Source of the DNA: Delftia sp. PS-11 | GTDB taxonomy: Bacteria; Pseudomonadota; Gammaproteobacteria; Burkholderiales; Burkholderiaceae_C | Direction of reading: 5' to 3' | DNA length: 64,000 bases | NCBI RefSeq assembly: GCF_029870285.1 | Contig: NZ_JACSYA010000031.1 | Span: 5,820 to 69,819 of the forward strand | Shown: positions 33,327 through 42,814 of the stretch, one piece after another | Position numbering within the stretch: the first letter of the stretch is position 1 | Layout: the number at the start of each line of letters is the position of its first letter | Position numbers and translations under genes: made by a program | The notes under the pieces: model-generated | The model's database searches: none | Told to the model about the DNA's origin: nothing | The model's input: the letters and a program-made list of their open reading frames with translations, nothing else

Positions 33327-34910
33327 ATGAGGTGGTTGGAAACGTGGTCGGTCGGGCGCAGGCTGGCCCTGGGGTTTGGATCAGTGGTTCTTTTGCTGCT
33401 GCTGGTCGCAGGAACGATGGCAGTACAGATAAAGCGGATTGGAGAGGCCAATGAGGTGCTGCAGTCGGAGCAGGCCGAAAGGCTGATGCTTGCCAAGGAA
33501 TGGCGGGAGAACATTCTGGTCAACGTGACACGTGCTTTGGCGCTTGGTGTGACAGCGAATCAGACTTTGCTGAATTTTTTCTCTGCGGATATGGCAAATC
33601 TGGTGCAGCGCACCACGGTGATACAGAAGCGGTTTGCCGAAATCGAGGTCAGCGAGCAAGGCCGGGCACTGCAAGACCGCATGGCGGATGTGCGCAAGGC
33701 CTACCTGGATGTGCGCCAGAAGCTGGAGAATGTCGGTGCCGATGAGCAGACCAGGCATGCTCTGGTGCTGTCCATGAAGGAGATCAGCGGCAGGTACGTC
33801 AATGAAGCGCAAGCGCTGGTGGCGTTCGAGGAGCGCCGGGGTCGGCAATTGAGCGAAGACATCGCCAATTCCCTTTCATTGGCCAGCAAGGTTCTGGTGT
33901 GGGCCACAGTGTGCGCGATTGCGGTCGCAGCTTGGCTGGGCTGGGCCATCAGCCATGGCATCACGTCTGCGTTGCGAGCGCTGCAAAGTACAGCCCGCCG
34001 CATCGCGGAGGGAGATCTGACGGCCGATGTGCAGCAGCCCAGGGGCCGTTCCGAGCTGGCATTGCTTGCGATGGATGTGGGGCGCATGCAGGACGCGCTG
34101 CGCGATCTGGTCAGCCAGGCACGGGAGGCTTCCAATGCGATAGGCCAGGCGACCAGCGAAGCGGCCCATGGCAATGTCGAGCTGAGCTCGCGCACGGAGC
34201 AGGCCGCATCCAGCCTGGAGCAGACGGCCAGTGCGATGGAGGAGTTGACGAGCACGGTGCGCCAGTCTGCAGACTCTGCACAGACGGCAAGCCAGTTGGC
34301 CGTGAGCGCGGCCGAAGTAGCGCAGCGCGGAGGTCTGCTTATGCAGGATGTCGTCAACACCATGCAGCAGATTGACCAGTCCAGCCGCAAGATTGCCGAC
34401 ATCATCAGCGTGATTGACGGGATTGCCTTTCAGACCAATATTCTGGCGCTCAATGCGGCGGTAGAGGCTGCGCGGGCCGGTGAGCAGGGTCGGGGCTTCG
34501 CTGTGGTGGCCAGCGAGGTACGCTCGCTGGCCCAGCGCAGCGCTGACGCGGCCAAGGAGATTAAGCTGCTGATTGCCACGTCCGTCGAGCGCGTGGAGGC
34601 TGGAAGCCTGCTGGTGGAGAATGCAGGCGCGATCATCCATGACATCGTCAGCAGCGTTGACCGGGTGCGCAGCATTGTCGGGGAAATTTCCGTGGCCTCC
34701 GGCGAGCAGAGCCGGGGCATCGGCGAGGTCAATGTGGCCGTGAGCCAGCTGGACCACATGACGCAGCAAAATGCGGCCCTTGTGCAGCAGACTTCTGCGG
34801 CCACTGACAGCCTGGGACAGCGAGCCCAGGCGCTGGGTCAGGTCATCAGCCGTTTTCAGGTGTCGGCCCGCGTGGCACCTTTGGCGCGACTGGCGATTGC
34901 AGGGCAGTGA
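33327..34910 (+). CDS. Methyl-accepting chemotaxis protein
   Basis: 527 residues. First membrane helix [19 protein letters not shown], a four-helix-bundle-like periplasmic part of about 160 residues, second helix [22 protein letters not shown] ([17 protein letters not shown]) and the cytoplasmic signalling domain. The hairpin tip [20 protein letters not shown] is canonical and contacts CheA/CheW. It reports ligand occupancy to the flagellar motor. There is no CheR-docking pentapeptide at the C-terminus, unlike the other two MCPs of the window, so adaptation may rely on those. The AT-rich leader differs from the GC-rich gene. Confidence 0.96.
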   Translation: MRWLETWSVGRRLALGFGSVVLLLLLVAGTMAVQIKRIGEANEVLQSEQAERLMLAKEWRENILVNVTRALALGVTANQTLLNFFSADMANLVQRTTVIQKRFAEIEVSEQGRALQDRMADVRKAYLDVRQKLENVGADEQTRHALVLSMKEISGRYVNEAQALVAFEERRGRQLSEDIANSLSLASKVLVWATVCAIAVAAWLGWAISHGITSALRALQSTARRIAEGDLTADVQQPRGRSELALLAMDVGRMQDALRDLVSQAREASNAIGQATSEAAHGNVELSSRTEQAASSLEQTASAMEELTSTVRQSADSAQTASQLAVSAAEVAQRGGLLMQDVVNTMQQIDQSSRKIADIISVIDGIAFQTNILALNAAVEAARAGEQGRGFAVVASEVRSLAQRSADAAKEIKLLIATSVERVEAGSLLVENAGAIIHDIVSSVDRVRSIVGEISVASGEQSRGIGEVNVAVSQLDHMTQQNAALVQQTSAATDSLGQRAQALGQVISRFQVSARVAPLARLAIAGQ

Positions 34911-34933
34911 CCCTGGCTTGGCTGCGCCAGGGC

Positions 34934-35749
34934 TCATTGGGCCATCAGGCGCGTGCTGCATTCGCCGCAGACAATGTGCAGGCCCGGTTTGCCCCAGACC
35001 TGTACCGGCGCAGCGCATCCGCCGCAGCGGTATTTGATGCGCAGCGATCTGTTGGCAGACTGGGCTGCAGTCTCTGCGGCTGCTGGGATGGGTCCTGCCA
35101 CTGGGGCACCCACGGGCCGCACGGCCTGTGCCAGTGCTGGCACGGCGGACATGGGGGGCTGTGTCCCCGGCATGCCCAGGATCTGCGTGGCCATGCTCCA
35201 CTGGCCGGTAACCACATGTTCCATGGCCGGAAAACGGTCGTACCAGCTGAGCTGGAAGCTGGCGGTCAGCAATGCGTCGCAGGCTGCCAGAAAAGGGCCA
35301 CCCGCCATGGCGTAGTCGGCCATCATGTCGCCTGTGCGTCTGCCGCCCGGTCGGCCTGTGGAGGAGGGCATCAGGCCCAGCGATTCCAGCTTGTCCGCCC
35401 ATTCCTCGTTGTGATATCGCGCCCGGCCCGGTTTGCCGAAGTGGTGCTGCCAAAGGTGGGTCATCTCATGCACCAGGGTTTGCAGCGTTTCGATGATAGG
35501 CACGGCCGCGAAGTAGGTTGGATTGAGCGCGATTTCGTCCGTGGTGCGCCCATCGAGCGAGGCGAAGCGGGCTGCAGAGAAGTAGCCGCAGGTGCGCTTT
35601 TCACGCTGCAGAGTGATGAGGCAGTGGGGCAGGGTGTCAGCGAACAGGCGCTGGTTGAAGTGCTCGTAGGCCTGCTGCAGCTCTGCGTAGGTTTCGCGCG
35701 TGGGGACAGTGTATCGGGGCGCGAAGGATGAATCGGTGGCCGCAGGCAT
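34934..35749 (-). CDS. SprT family zinc metalloprotease-like protein
   Basis: 271 residues from the ATG at 35747-35749 (a GTG at 35785 is also in frame but would include the palindrome at 35754-35767). The SprT domain occupies about 20-130, with metal-site motif LVHEMTHLWQHHFG (His94, Glu95, His98) and YFSAARFASLDGRTTDEIALN before it. A long Ala/Pro linker leads to a C-terminal zinc ribbon YRCGGC...VCGEC. Bacterial SprT-like proteins are poorly characterised; a protease role in DNA-damage or stress is known only for the eukaryotic relatives. It converges with the MCP gene. Confidence 0.85.
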   Translation of the reverse strand: MPAATDSSFAPRYTVPTRETYAELQQAYEHFNQRLFADTLPHCLITLQREKRTCGYFSAARFASLDGRTTDEIALNPTYFAAVPIIETLQTLVHEMTHLWQHHFGKPGRARYHNEEWADKLESLGLMPSSTGRPGGRRTGDMMADYAMAGGPFLAACDALLTASFQLSWYDRFPAMEHVVTGQWSMATQILGMPGTQPPMSAVPALAQAVRPVGAPVAGPIPAAAETAAQSANRSLRIKYRCGGCAAPVQVWGKPGLHIVCGECSTRLMAQ

Positions 35750-35794
35750 CACTGTATTGTGCAATACAACGACACCTGCATTCACGGCCAGGGC

Positions 35795-36403
35795 TCAGGC
35801 GGGGGCATCCACTGCTGGCAGTGCCTGCCCGATGGCGTAGAAATTGCCGCCCGCCACGTGGTGCAGGCTGCGCAGTGCCGGGTCTGCATCCTCGAAATGC
35901 CAGTGGCCGTCGCGGAACGCCCGGGTATCGGACCAGGCACCGACGATCTCGCCGATGAACAGGTCGTAGGCCTGCTGGTTGTGCGGCTCGGGAATCAGCC
36001 TGCATGCCAGCCAGCCTGTGCAGCCTTCGACGAAGGGCAGATCGAAGCCATCGATGCCGAACAGTCTGGCGCCGCTGCTGGCGAGCTTGTGCGCATCGTG
36101 GGCGAGGCTGCGTGTGCCAACCTCGCGTGTGAGCTGCAACTGCGCCACCGTGGGCACCTGGATCGCGAACAGGCCGCTTTGCTCGATCAGTGCACGTGTC
36201 GCCGTGGCCTTGTCCAGCACCACGGTGAGTTTTGGCGGAGCAAAGTCCAGCGCGCAGCACCAGGCGGCAGCCATGACGTTGTCCACACCGCCATGCCGGG
36301 CAGAAACCAGCACGGTGGGGCCATGGTTGATCATGCGATAGGACTTGGACAAGTCCACTGGTGCAATGTGCAAGGGCAGGTTCATGGTCATGGTCATGGT
36401 CAT
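35795..36403 (-). CDS. Flavin reductase family protein (FMN-binding split barrel)
   Basis: 202 residues from the ATG at 36401-36403; the start is ambiguous because ATGACC is repeated, giving four in-frame ATGs (MTMTMTMN). SYRMINHGPTVLVSARHGGVDNVMAAAWCCALDFAPPKLTVVLDK is the flavin-reductase N-terminal barrel with its substrate loop. AIQVPTVAQLQLTREVGTRS and LACRLIPEPHNQ continue it. Such enzymes reduce FMN with NAD(P)H for partner monooxygenases, or bind FMN themselves (flavoredoxin type). It lies just downstream of the Old Yellow Enzyme gene on the same strand, so a joint role in flavin-dependent reductions is plausible. Confidence 0.87.
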   Translation of the reverse strand: MTMTMTMNLPLHIAPVDLSKSYRMINHGPTVLVSARHGGVDNVMAAAWCCALDFAPPKLTVVLDKATATRALIEQSGLFAIQVPTVAQLQLTREVGTRSLAHDAHKLASSGARLFGIDGFDLPFVEGCTGWLACRLIPEPHNQQAYDLFIGEIVGAWSDTRAFRDGHWHFEDADPALRSLHHVAGGNFYAIGQALPAVDAPA

Positions 36404-36441
36404 GGGCTGCAAGTGTGCCTCAGGTGCTTGGCCGGGAGCAG

Positions 36442-37542
36442 TCAGGCTGCCGCCGGCCAGTCGGTGTAGCCCTGCGCACCGCCGCCGTAGTAAGCCTCAT
36501 GGGGTGCTACAGCCAGCTCCTTGCCGTGGCGCAGCCGCGCCACCAGGTCGGGGTTGGCGATGAAGGGACGGCCGATAGCGACGGTATCGATCAGGCCTTT
36601 GGCGCGACGCTCCATGGCCAGAGCCAGGTCATAGCCGTTGTTGCCCATGTAGGCACCGTCAAACAGCTTGCGCAGCGCATCCAGGTCCACGCCGGGCGGC
36701 AGCTCGCGCGAGCCGCCGGTGGCGCCTTCCACGAAGTGCAGGTAGGCCAGACCAAAGCGGTTGAGCTGCGGGATCAGGTAGCTGTAGAGGGCCATCACAT
36801 CGCTGTCCAGCGGCGTGTTGCCTGCATTCGGGGTGACCGGCGACAGACGGATGCCGACACGGGCGCCGCCCCAGCCCTGTGCTACGGCCTCGGTGACTTC
36901 CAGTGTCAGGCGTGCCCGGTTTTCGATGCTGCCGCCATAGGCATCGCTGCGGTGGTTGGTGGAGTCGCGCAGGAACTGGTCCAGCAGGTAGCCATTGGCC
37001 GAGTGTACTTCCACGCCGTCAAAGCCCGCGCGCAGGGCGCATTCGGCCGCATGGCGGTATTGCGCGATGATGCCTGGGATTTCGCTGGTTTCCAGTGCGC
37101 GGGGCATGGAGACCTCGGCCACGCCGTTGGGTGTGAAGGTCACGCCTTGCGCTTTGATGGCGGACGGGGCCACGGGCGCGGCGCCATCGGGCTGCAGATC
37201 CACATGCGAGTAGCGGCCCACGTGCCACAGCTGCGCAACGATCTTGCCGCCAGCGGCATGCACGGCATCGGTGACTTTTTTCCAGCCCGCAACCTGCTCT
37301 TCGGTCCAGATGCCGGGCGTCAGGTTGTAGCCCCGGCCCTGGGCAGAGATGTTGACGGCTTCGCTGATCAGCAGGCCGGCGCTGGCACGCTGCGCATAGT
37401 AAGTGGCGTGCAGCTCGGTGGGAACGCCATCTTCGCCGGCGCGGCTGCGTGTCAGCGGTGCCATCACAAAGCGGTTGGCCAGCGACAGGTCGCCCAGCTG
37501 GACGGGGGAGAACAGATCGGTATGAAGGCTGTGGTCAGTCAT
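36442..37542 (-). CDS. nemA: Old Yellow Enzyme family alkene reductase (NemA-like)
   Basis: 366 residues. LFSPVQLGDLSLANRFVMAPLTRSRA is the OYE start. QLWHVGRYSHVDLQPDGAAPVAPSAI follows. The active-site pair lies in GFDGVEVHSANGYLLDQFLR (His-x-x-Asn), and YGGSIENRARLTLEV is the signature. FMN- and NADPH-dependent, it reduces activated C=C bonds, quinones, N-ethylmaleimide and nitro compounds in the cytoplasm. A TetR gene lies 98 bases upstream on the same strand and the same 13-base element precedes both, as in the NemR-NemA system. The symbol is by similarity of sequence and context. Confidence 0.9.
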   Translation of the reverse strand: MTDHSLHTDLFSPVQLGDLSLANRFVMAPLTRSRAGEDGVPTELHATYYAQRASAGLLISEAVNISAQGRGYNLTPGIWTEEQVAGWKKVTDAVHAAGGKIVAQLWHVGRYSHVDLQPDGAAPVAPSAIKAQGVTFTPNGVAEVSMPRALETSEIPGIIAQYRHAAECALRAGFDGVEVHSANGYLLDQFLRDSTNHRSDAYGGSIENRARLTLEVTEAVAQGWGGARVGIRLSPVTPNAGNTPLDSDVMALYSYLIPQLNRFGLAYLHFVEGATGGSRELPPGVDLDALRKLFDGAYMGNNGYDLALAMERRAKGLIDTVAIGRPFIANPDLVARLRHGKELAVAPHEAYYGGGAQGYTDWPAAA

Positions 37543-37591
37543 GGTGTTTCACAGTGAAGGTGGATGGGAAAAGCGGTTGAAAATTAAAGTT

Positions 37592-37604
37592 GACCAGTCG
37601 TCTA
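37592..37604. promoter_or_regulatory. NemR-type operator before nemA
   Basis: GACCAGTCGTCTA, 50 bases upstream of the nemA ATG, followed by TATAAAAAA. The identical 13 bases recur before the TetR gene at 38251-38263. The internal GAC...GTC symmetry fits a TetR dimer. Confidence 0.65.
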
Positions 37605-37640
37605 TAAAAAAGACAAATAAAAAGTAGCATGCAGGCCCGC

Positions 37641-38225
37641 TCAGGCCAACAGTTGTCTGGTGGCTGCCAGCGCCGCCGCGAACGGCTCTTCGTGCCGGCC
37701 CAGCTTGGACAGCAAAGAAGCTCCCAGCCACAGCTGGTACAGCGACTCAGCCAGGACAGGGGCGGGCAGCGTGGAGGTGATCGAACCATCGGACTGGCCA
37801 GTCTGCACGCAGTGTGTGAGGCGGGCAATGATGGCATCCGTTCCGGTACGCAGCACCGAGCGCATGTCATCGGACAGGTCGCAGACTTCCGGGCCGAGTT
37901 TGACGACAAGGCATTGCCCTCCAGCAGAGGAGGCCGTGCATTGGTTATGGGTCCAGTGCCGGAAATAGGACATCAGCCGCGCGATGGCTGGATCGGGCGT
38001 TTCCATGAGCGCATCGATCTTGGCCAGATACTCGTCGAAGTACTCCTGCAGCAGCGCCTGGCCGAATTCCTCTTTGGACTTGAAGTAGTAGTAGAAGGAG
38101 CCTTTGGGCACACCCGCAGCCGTGACCACCTCGGCCAGGCCGACAGCCGTGTAGCCTTTCTGGGTCATCAGCGCCTTGGCCACATCGAGGATGTGCTGGC
38201 GGGTTTCCTGTGCGGGTTTCTTCAT
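37641..38225 (-). CDS. TetR family regulator, probably NemR-like repressor of nemA
   Basis: 194 residues from the ATG at 38223-38225. HTH: TRQHILDVAKALMTQKGYTAVGLAEVVTAAGVPKGSFYYYFKSKE. The ligand domain contains NQCTASSAGGQCLVVKLGPEVCDLSDDMR; Cys in this region is the redox sensor in E. coli NemR, so reactive electrophiles may be sensed through a Cys here too. The frame is open further upstream to 38492, but that part covers the operator and an unrelated leader. It is transcribed towards nemA. Confidence 0.88.
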   Translation of the reverse strand: MKKPAQETRQHILDVAKALMTQKGYTAVGLAEVVTAAGVPKGSFYYYFKSKEEFGQALLQEYFDEYLAKIDALMETPDPAIARLMSYFRHWTHNQCTASSAGGQCLVVKLGPEVCDLSDDMRSVLRTGTDAIIARLTHCVQTGQSDGSITSTLPAPVLAESLYQLWLGASLLSKLGRHEEPFAAALAATRQLLA

Positions 38226-38250
38226 GGGAGAGAAGTTTAGCTCAAAAACC

Positions 38251-38263
38251 GACCAGTCGTCTA
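38251..38263. promoter_or_regulatory. NemR-type operator before the TetR gene
   Basis: The same GACCAGTCGTCTA as at 37592-37604, 26 bases upstream of the TetR ATG, followed by GTGATTGTGA. Two identical 13-base copies 650 bases apart, each just before a start, strongly suggest one regulator for both promoters. Confidence 0.65.
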
Positions 38264-38313
38264 GTGATTGTGAATCTGCATTCACCGCACCTGTGCCGTG
38301 CGCTGGCGCGCGT

Positions 38314-39051
38314 TCAGTGAAGAAAGGGCAGGGACAGCAGGCGCAGTCCGATGGACAGCCAGCGCTCCTGTGCGCCGCTGCCCATGCGGTTGCCAAAAGT
38401 GGCATCGATCTGCACATGGTTGGTAACCAGCCAGTGGCGCACGCCCATGTGGTAGTAGGGGCGGCCCTGGTTCTGGCCGAAGGCTTCAGCAATCAGCCAG
38501 GTGCCGGGCGACAGCTGTGCCTCAGTGGCCAGACCCCAGGTCATGCGCTGCCTGTGCGTCTGATCTTCGCGCAGCCAGCCTACGTTTGTATGCAGCAGCA
38601 GCCGGTCGTCGCGCAGCGAAAACGTGACAGGCACATAGGCATAGATATCGCCCGCGCCGCTGCCAGGTGCAGACGGGTGGCGCACATTACCCACGGCCAG
38701 GCCCCATGCCCAGCCGTTGGGCTCCAGTTCTCTGAACAAGGTCTTGCCCTGTACCAGCCAGTCTGTGCTGCGCTGGCCTGCGTTTTCGCCTTTGCCGATG
38801 GTGCGGGCGCTGCCCAGCGTCAGCTCCAGATTGCCTGTGAAATTGCACGCAGGCTGCAGCCAGTACTCAGTGCTTTCCTTGCGGTTTTTGGCCCAGCTTT
38901 CGAGTTGGCAGGCCTTGGCATCCACGATGCGCGCATCGTCGGTGCTCATCGGGCGTGCCGCATGGGCATCGGAGATGGCGGTAATGAGGCTGGCCAAAGC
39001 CAGGGCGGCAGAAGCTGTGCGAACAGCTCTGCCGTAGAGTATTTTGCGCAT
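38314..39051 (-). CDS. Exported protein, probably outer membrane beta-barrel
   Basis: 245 residues from the ATG at 39049-39051, selected by AGGA eight bases upstream. The signal peptide has TASAALALASLITAISDAHA with an AHA cleavage site. The mature protein alternates hydrophobic and polar residues in strands (NLELTLGSARTIGKG, IYAYVPVTFSLRDDRLLLHT, GVRHWLVTNHVQIDATFGN), with one Cys pair (KACQLESW, PACNFTG). This suits a small outer membrane barrel. I do not recognise a named family beyond a loose likeness to transporter-type proteins of aromatic operons. Function unknown. Confidence 0.75.
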   Translation of the reverse strand: MRKILYGRAVRTASAALALASLITAISDAHAARPMSTDDARIVDAKACQLESWAKNRKESTEYWLQPACNFTGNLELTLGSARTIGKGENAGQRSTDWLVQGKTLFRELEPNGWAWGLAVGNVRHPSAPGSGAGDIYAYVPVTFSLRDDRLLLHTNVGWLREDQTHRQRMTWGLATEAQLSPGTWLIAEAFGQNQGRPYYHMGVRHWLVTNHVQIDATFGNRMGSGAQERWLSIGLRLLSLPFLH

Positions 39052-39108
39052 GGCTCGCATCCTAAACATCAAAAATGACGCTACGGATGCAGCCATGCTT
39101 CAACGGGC

Positions 39109-40887
39109 TTAGAACTTTTCCCAGCCGTCGTCAGACTGGGTGGCGGCCAGGCGTGCTGGTTCAGCAGCCTTTGAGGGGTGGACTGTACTAGCGATGGGCT
39201 GTGCAGGCTTGCGTACGGCAGCTGTCCTTGGTGAAGGCGCAGCTGCGCGCTCCAGCGCCTGATTGCTGGCGGGCTGTAGCGCTGCAGGTGCCAGCGCCGG
39301 AGCGGGTGGCGTGCGCGAATCCTGGGCGCCCAGCTGGAATACGCTCACCAACTGCACTAGTTGCGCAGCCTGGCGGTTCAGGCTGTCTGCTGCGGCAGCT
39401 GACTCCTCGACCAGCGAGGCATTTTGCTGTGTGGTCTGGTCGAGCTGCTGTACGGCGTCACTGACCTGCACGACACCCTGGGTCTGTTCCTGGGTTGCCG
39501 CGCCGATTTCGGCGATCAGCTCAGACACGCGTCGTGTCTGGTCCACGATGTCGTTCATGGTGGCGCCAGCCTCGGCAACCTGCTGAGAACCGGCGGCCAC
39601 TTTGCCTACGCTTTCCCCGATCAGCCCCTTGATTTCCTTGGCTGCATTGGCGCAGCGCTGCGCCAGCGTGCGCACCTCGCCTGCCACGACCGCGAAACCC
39701 CGGCCCTGTTCGCCTGCGCGGGCTGCTTCCACGGCCGCGTTCAGCGCCAGGATGTTGGTCTGGAAGGCAATGCCGTCAATGACGCTGATGATCTCTTCGA
39801 TCTTGCGCGAGCTTTGCGTGATGTCTTCCATGGTCGTGACGACACCACGCACCACTTCGCCGCCATGTGTGGCCGTGGCGCTTGCGGACTGGGCCAGACC
39901 CGTGGCACTGCGTACCGTGTCCACGTTCTGCTGCAGGGTGGAGCTCATCTGCTCCATCGATGCCGCAGTTTCTTCGAGGTTGGCGGCTTGCGCTTCTGTG
40001 CGCGCGCTCAAATCCGCATTGCCAGAGGCGATCTGGCTGGCGCCTGTGGCAATAGACTCGCTGCTGCTGCGGACCTGACTGACGATGCCTGCAAGGCTGG
40101 CACGCATGCCATTCAGTCCTGCGAGAAGGCTGGTAGTGTCGCCCGGGCGCAGTTGCACAGCCACGGCCAGGTTGCCCCTGGCGACTTCCTGCGTAATCTG
40201 GGCTGCGTATGCCGGCTCACCGCCCAGCAGATCCTTGACGGTACGGGTGATGGACCATGCTACAAGCGTCCCGATGACCAGTGCTGCGAATGCCAGGCTC
40301 AGCATCAGCTTTCCAGCCGCTTGTGCCCGGTCTTCAGTGGCCTGCGCTGTTTCAAGGGCACGTGCCTGCTGGTGGCGCATCATGTCATTGATGGCGGCGA
40401 AAAACGCATCTTGCTTCTGGCGAAAGCCCCCGCCTTGGCTCAGCATCCGTGATACGGTCTGCAGGTCATGAGCCATGGCCGCCGCCATGATTTCTTCGAG
40501 CTGCGGCATGTAGCTTTGCCGGGTTTGCACAAGTTTGTCAAACAGCGCGATGCCCTCGGGCGAGCGCAAGCCCCCACGAAACTGCTCCATGAGTTGATCG
40601 ATCTGCTTGCGGCTGTCTGCGATGGCGGTACGGGCCATTTCTTTTTCGGCAGGGTCTTCAAGGATGGCCATGCTGCGCACGGCACGGAAAACGGTTTCCA
40701 CCGAACTCTTGATCTCAACCAGCTTGAGCAGGTTGTCGATGCGGACATCTGCCAGGTTGGCGATTTCATCCGAAGCCTGGACCAGCCTGGAACGTCCGTA
40801 CAGTGCGGTTGCAAGTCCGATACAAATCAGTACGGCAAATCCCAGGCCCAGCATGGAGCCAATTTTCATTCTCTTCAGAAATTTCAT
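39109..40887 (-). CDS. Methyl-accepting chemotaxis protein with CheR-docking tail
   Basis: 592 residues with AAGGAAG before the ATG. First helix [20 protein letters not shown], four-helix-bundle ligand domain (about 35-190), second helix [22 protein letters not shown]-like region ([20 protein letters not shown]) and signalling domain with [20 protein letters not shown] at the tip. An Ala/Pro linker ends in DDGWEKF; the terminal WEKF is a CheR/CheB docking pentapeptide of the NWETF type. It probably heads adaptation for receptors lacking the tail. The AraC gene lies 36 bases upstream on the same strand. Confidence 0.96.
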   Translation of the reverse strand: MKFLKRMKIGSMLGLGFAVLICIGLATALYGRSRLVQASDEIANLADVRIDNLLKLVEIKSSVETVFRAVRSMAILEDPAEKEMARTAIADSRKQIDQLMEQFRGGLRSPEGIALFDKLVQTRQSYMPQLEEIMAAAMAHDLQTVSRMLSQGGGFRQKQDAFFAAINDMMRHQQARALETAQATEDRAQAAGKLMLSLAFAALVIGTLVAWSITRTVKDLLGGEPAYAAQITQEVARGNLAVAVQLRPGDTTSLLAGLNGMRASLAGIVSQVRSSSESIATGASQIASGNADLSARTEAQAANLEETAASMEQMSSTLQQNVDTVRSATGLAQSASATATHGGEVVRGVVTTMEDITQSSRKIEEIISVIDGIAFQTNILALNAAVEAARAGEQGRGFAVVAGEVRTLAQRCANAAKEIKGLIGESVGKVAAGSQQVAEAGATMNDIVDQTRRVSELIAEIGAATQEQTQGVVQVSDAVQQLDQTTQQNASLVEESAAAADSLNRQAAQLVQLVSVFQLGAQDSRTPPAPALAPAALQPASNQALERAAAPSPRTAAVRKPAQPIASTVHPSKAAEPARLAATQSDDGWEKF

Positions 40888-40923
40888 GCGTCTTCCTTGT
40901 GGACTAGATATTTCTCCTGGGTG

Positions 40924-42291
40924 TCATTCCGTTCTGTGATGACGCAGCCAGAGGGACGGCGGTATTCCGTAGTGCGCGGAAAAATCTCTTGAAAAAGTGG
41001 AAAGCGAAGAATAACCAAGGCGCGATGAGATCTGCCCTATGGTCTGTTCCGTGGTCAGTAGATATTCTGCCGCCAGGTGGATTTTGCTTTGTCGTATGTA
41101 ATCACCAATACTGCAGGATCTGCTGTTTTTGAAAGAAATTTCCAGCGTCCTGCGACTAACTTGACAGTGGTCTGCTATTGCTTGTATCCGTAATTTTTTA
41201 TCAATATTACCGTCGATGAACTGCAATGCGCGCTTTACATGTGCCGGCTCCAAATCACGCAATCTGGACTCGTTCATGGAATTGCCAGAGGACCGCTCCG
41301 ACAAAGGTCGGACAGCCACGCTTTTGAGGCGCATGATGTTGAGTGATTTCAGTGTCGATAGAGCCGCAGGGTAGTCTCCACGGGTTTCATGAATATGAAA
41401 TTCATAGACTAGTGCATTGCGGTGAATGCCATCCAGCTGGTAAGTTCCTGCCATGGATCTGGCCAGCGCCGATGCCTGAAGAGCCTGGGCGTATTGGCGC
41501 CGGGCACAATGCACCAGCGAGCAGCTGAGCCACGCCCAGGCAGCTACCGGAGGGTTGCGCATCTGGTGATGCACGCCGATTTTTTCGATGGCTTCGATCG
41601 GCTGCATGCCATCCCGGTCCGTATCAAGTCCTTCAAGCGCATGCAGTAGCAAAGCACAGTAAGGCCATTCCCGGTCTGCAGGCAGTTGGCGTCCTACTTT
41701 TTCCAGTACGAATCTGAGTGTGTCTCGGTCAGGGGCAGCATTTCCCAGGCGTACTAATCCCGAGTCAGGAGGAGGGCCATGCCAAAGATCCTGATGATGC
41801 CGAAAAAGAAAAGCTTTCCATAGAAGCAAGGCTTTGGCCCAGGTCATCATAGCAGGCAACCATGGGTATTCATCTTTGGCCATTCTTGCAAATTCATGGC
41901 CACGGCTTTCAATCAGATCGAAAGCGGTGTCCAGCTCACCCAGCCTGCCGTGTGCCATTGCCAGTATATAAATGGCACGTGCCATGGCTTCGGCTTTTAG
42001 CAGCGAGGGTTTGGAAATTGCTTCATTGACTATTGCGATGGCATTGCGCTCTTCGCCCAGCTGGCATAGCATGAAAGCTGATGCAATACGCGCAGCCACT
42101 GCGCGTTCAGGCATGCGATGCAATTCGAAGACAGCCTGTGCTTCGTGAATGGATTTGAGAACCAGTGCCGGATAAATAGGTGGTTCCGGCCATCTGCATG
42201 CATGCAGCAATTCATCGGACCGCAGTAGCTTGTTCTGCCTGGAGTGATGATCCTGGTTGCTGCAGGATATTATTTTCCACAATCCGGACAT
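40924..42291 (-). CDS. AraC family transcriptional regulator with helical-repeat N-terminus
   Basis: About 455 residues from the ATG at 42289-42291; the frame is open to an ATG at 42438 and neither start has a strong ribosome binding site. The N-terminal 340 residues are alpha-helical with TPR-like spacing (ARAIYILAMAHGRLGELDTA, then AWAWLSCSLVHCARRQYAQA), as in MalT-type sensor arms. The C-terminal AraC double HTH is clear: DKKLRIQAIADHCQVSRRTLE and QTIGQISSRLGYSSLSTFSRDF, ending YGIPPSLWLRHHR. It may regulate the downstream MCP. GC content is lower than in flanking genes. Confidence 0.85.
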   Translation of the reverse strand: MSGLWKIISCSNQDHHSRQNKLLRSDELLHACRWPEPPIYPALVLKSIHEAQAVFELHRMPERAVAARIASAFMLCQLGEERNAIAIVNEAISKPSLLKAEAMARAIYILAMAHGRLGELDTAFDLIESRGHEFARMAKDEYPWLPAMMTWAKALLLWKAFLFRHHQDLWHGPPPDSGLVRLGNAAPDRDTLRFVLEKVGRQLPADREWPYCALLLHALEGLDTDRDGMQPIEAIEKIGVHHQMRNPPVAAWAWLSCSLVHCARRQYAQALQASALARSMAGTYQLDGIHRNALVYEFHIHETRGDYPAALSTLKSLNIMRLKSVAVRPLSERSSGNSMNESRLRDLEPAHVKRALQFIDGNIDKKLRIQAIADHCQVSRRTLEISFKNSRSCSIGDYIRQSKIHLAAEYLLTTEQTIGQISSRLGYSSLSTFSRDFSAHYGIPPSLWLRHHRTE

Positions 42292-42814
42292 GCTTTCGTA
42301 TTGAAGCTTGTGATTTTTTTGCGTCAATGGATCCACTGAAGGTCTATTATTCAATAAATAAATTAAAATTATGGATGGGGCGGTGCGTTTTTTGACGGTT
42401 CCCATCAAGGGTACATTCGATGATTCCTTTTTGAGCATTTATTGCCATGAACATCTTACAGGGCGTAAATACTTTTTTTTACATTTGTTTTTGTATTTTT
42501 GTTGTCATATAGCGAAAATTCTTGGCAATTTGCGAAAATTTTACACAGCAAGAGTGAATATCAGGATACCCCCTGAATTCATGTGGTGAAATAAAATCAG
42601 CAGAAGATAATCCCCTTTCATTCGTGCGGTTTTTTGCACGGGTCAAGAACAAGCAGGGGAAGCCTTGGTGCGGTGATTCAAGGTGTGTGGCAGTGCCCAA
42701 TGGAGAAGGCAGGGGGCATGATTGGCGTTGGCTTGGCTGCCAAGCACCTGCGCCCGCCCCTGTGCGCAGGTGGGAGTCGCCGGCAGGAGCCGGCGTGAAG
42801 TGTAGTGGGCGAAG
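42292..42814. other. Intergenic region, AT-rich then with two GC hairpins
   Basis: About 520 bases without a supported gene. Left part: AT-rich leader of the AraC gene. Right part: two stems after the porin stop codon, CACCTGCGC/GCGCAGGTG (42745-42772) and CGCCGGC-AGGA-GCCGGCG (42778-42795), which probably end porin transcription although no T-run follows. Confidence 0.5.

Noticed and set aside
42745..42795. Two GC stems considered as REP elements
   Set aside because: They occur once each next to the porin stop codon; terminator or mRNA-end function is simpler.
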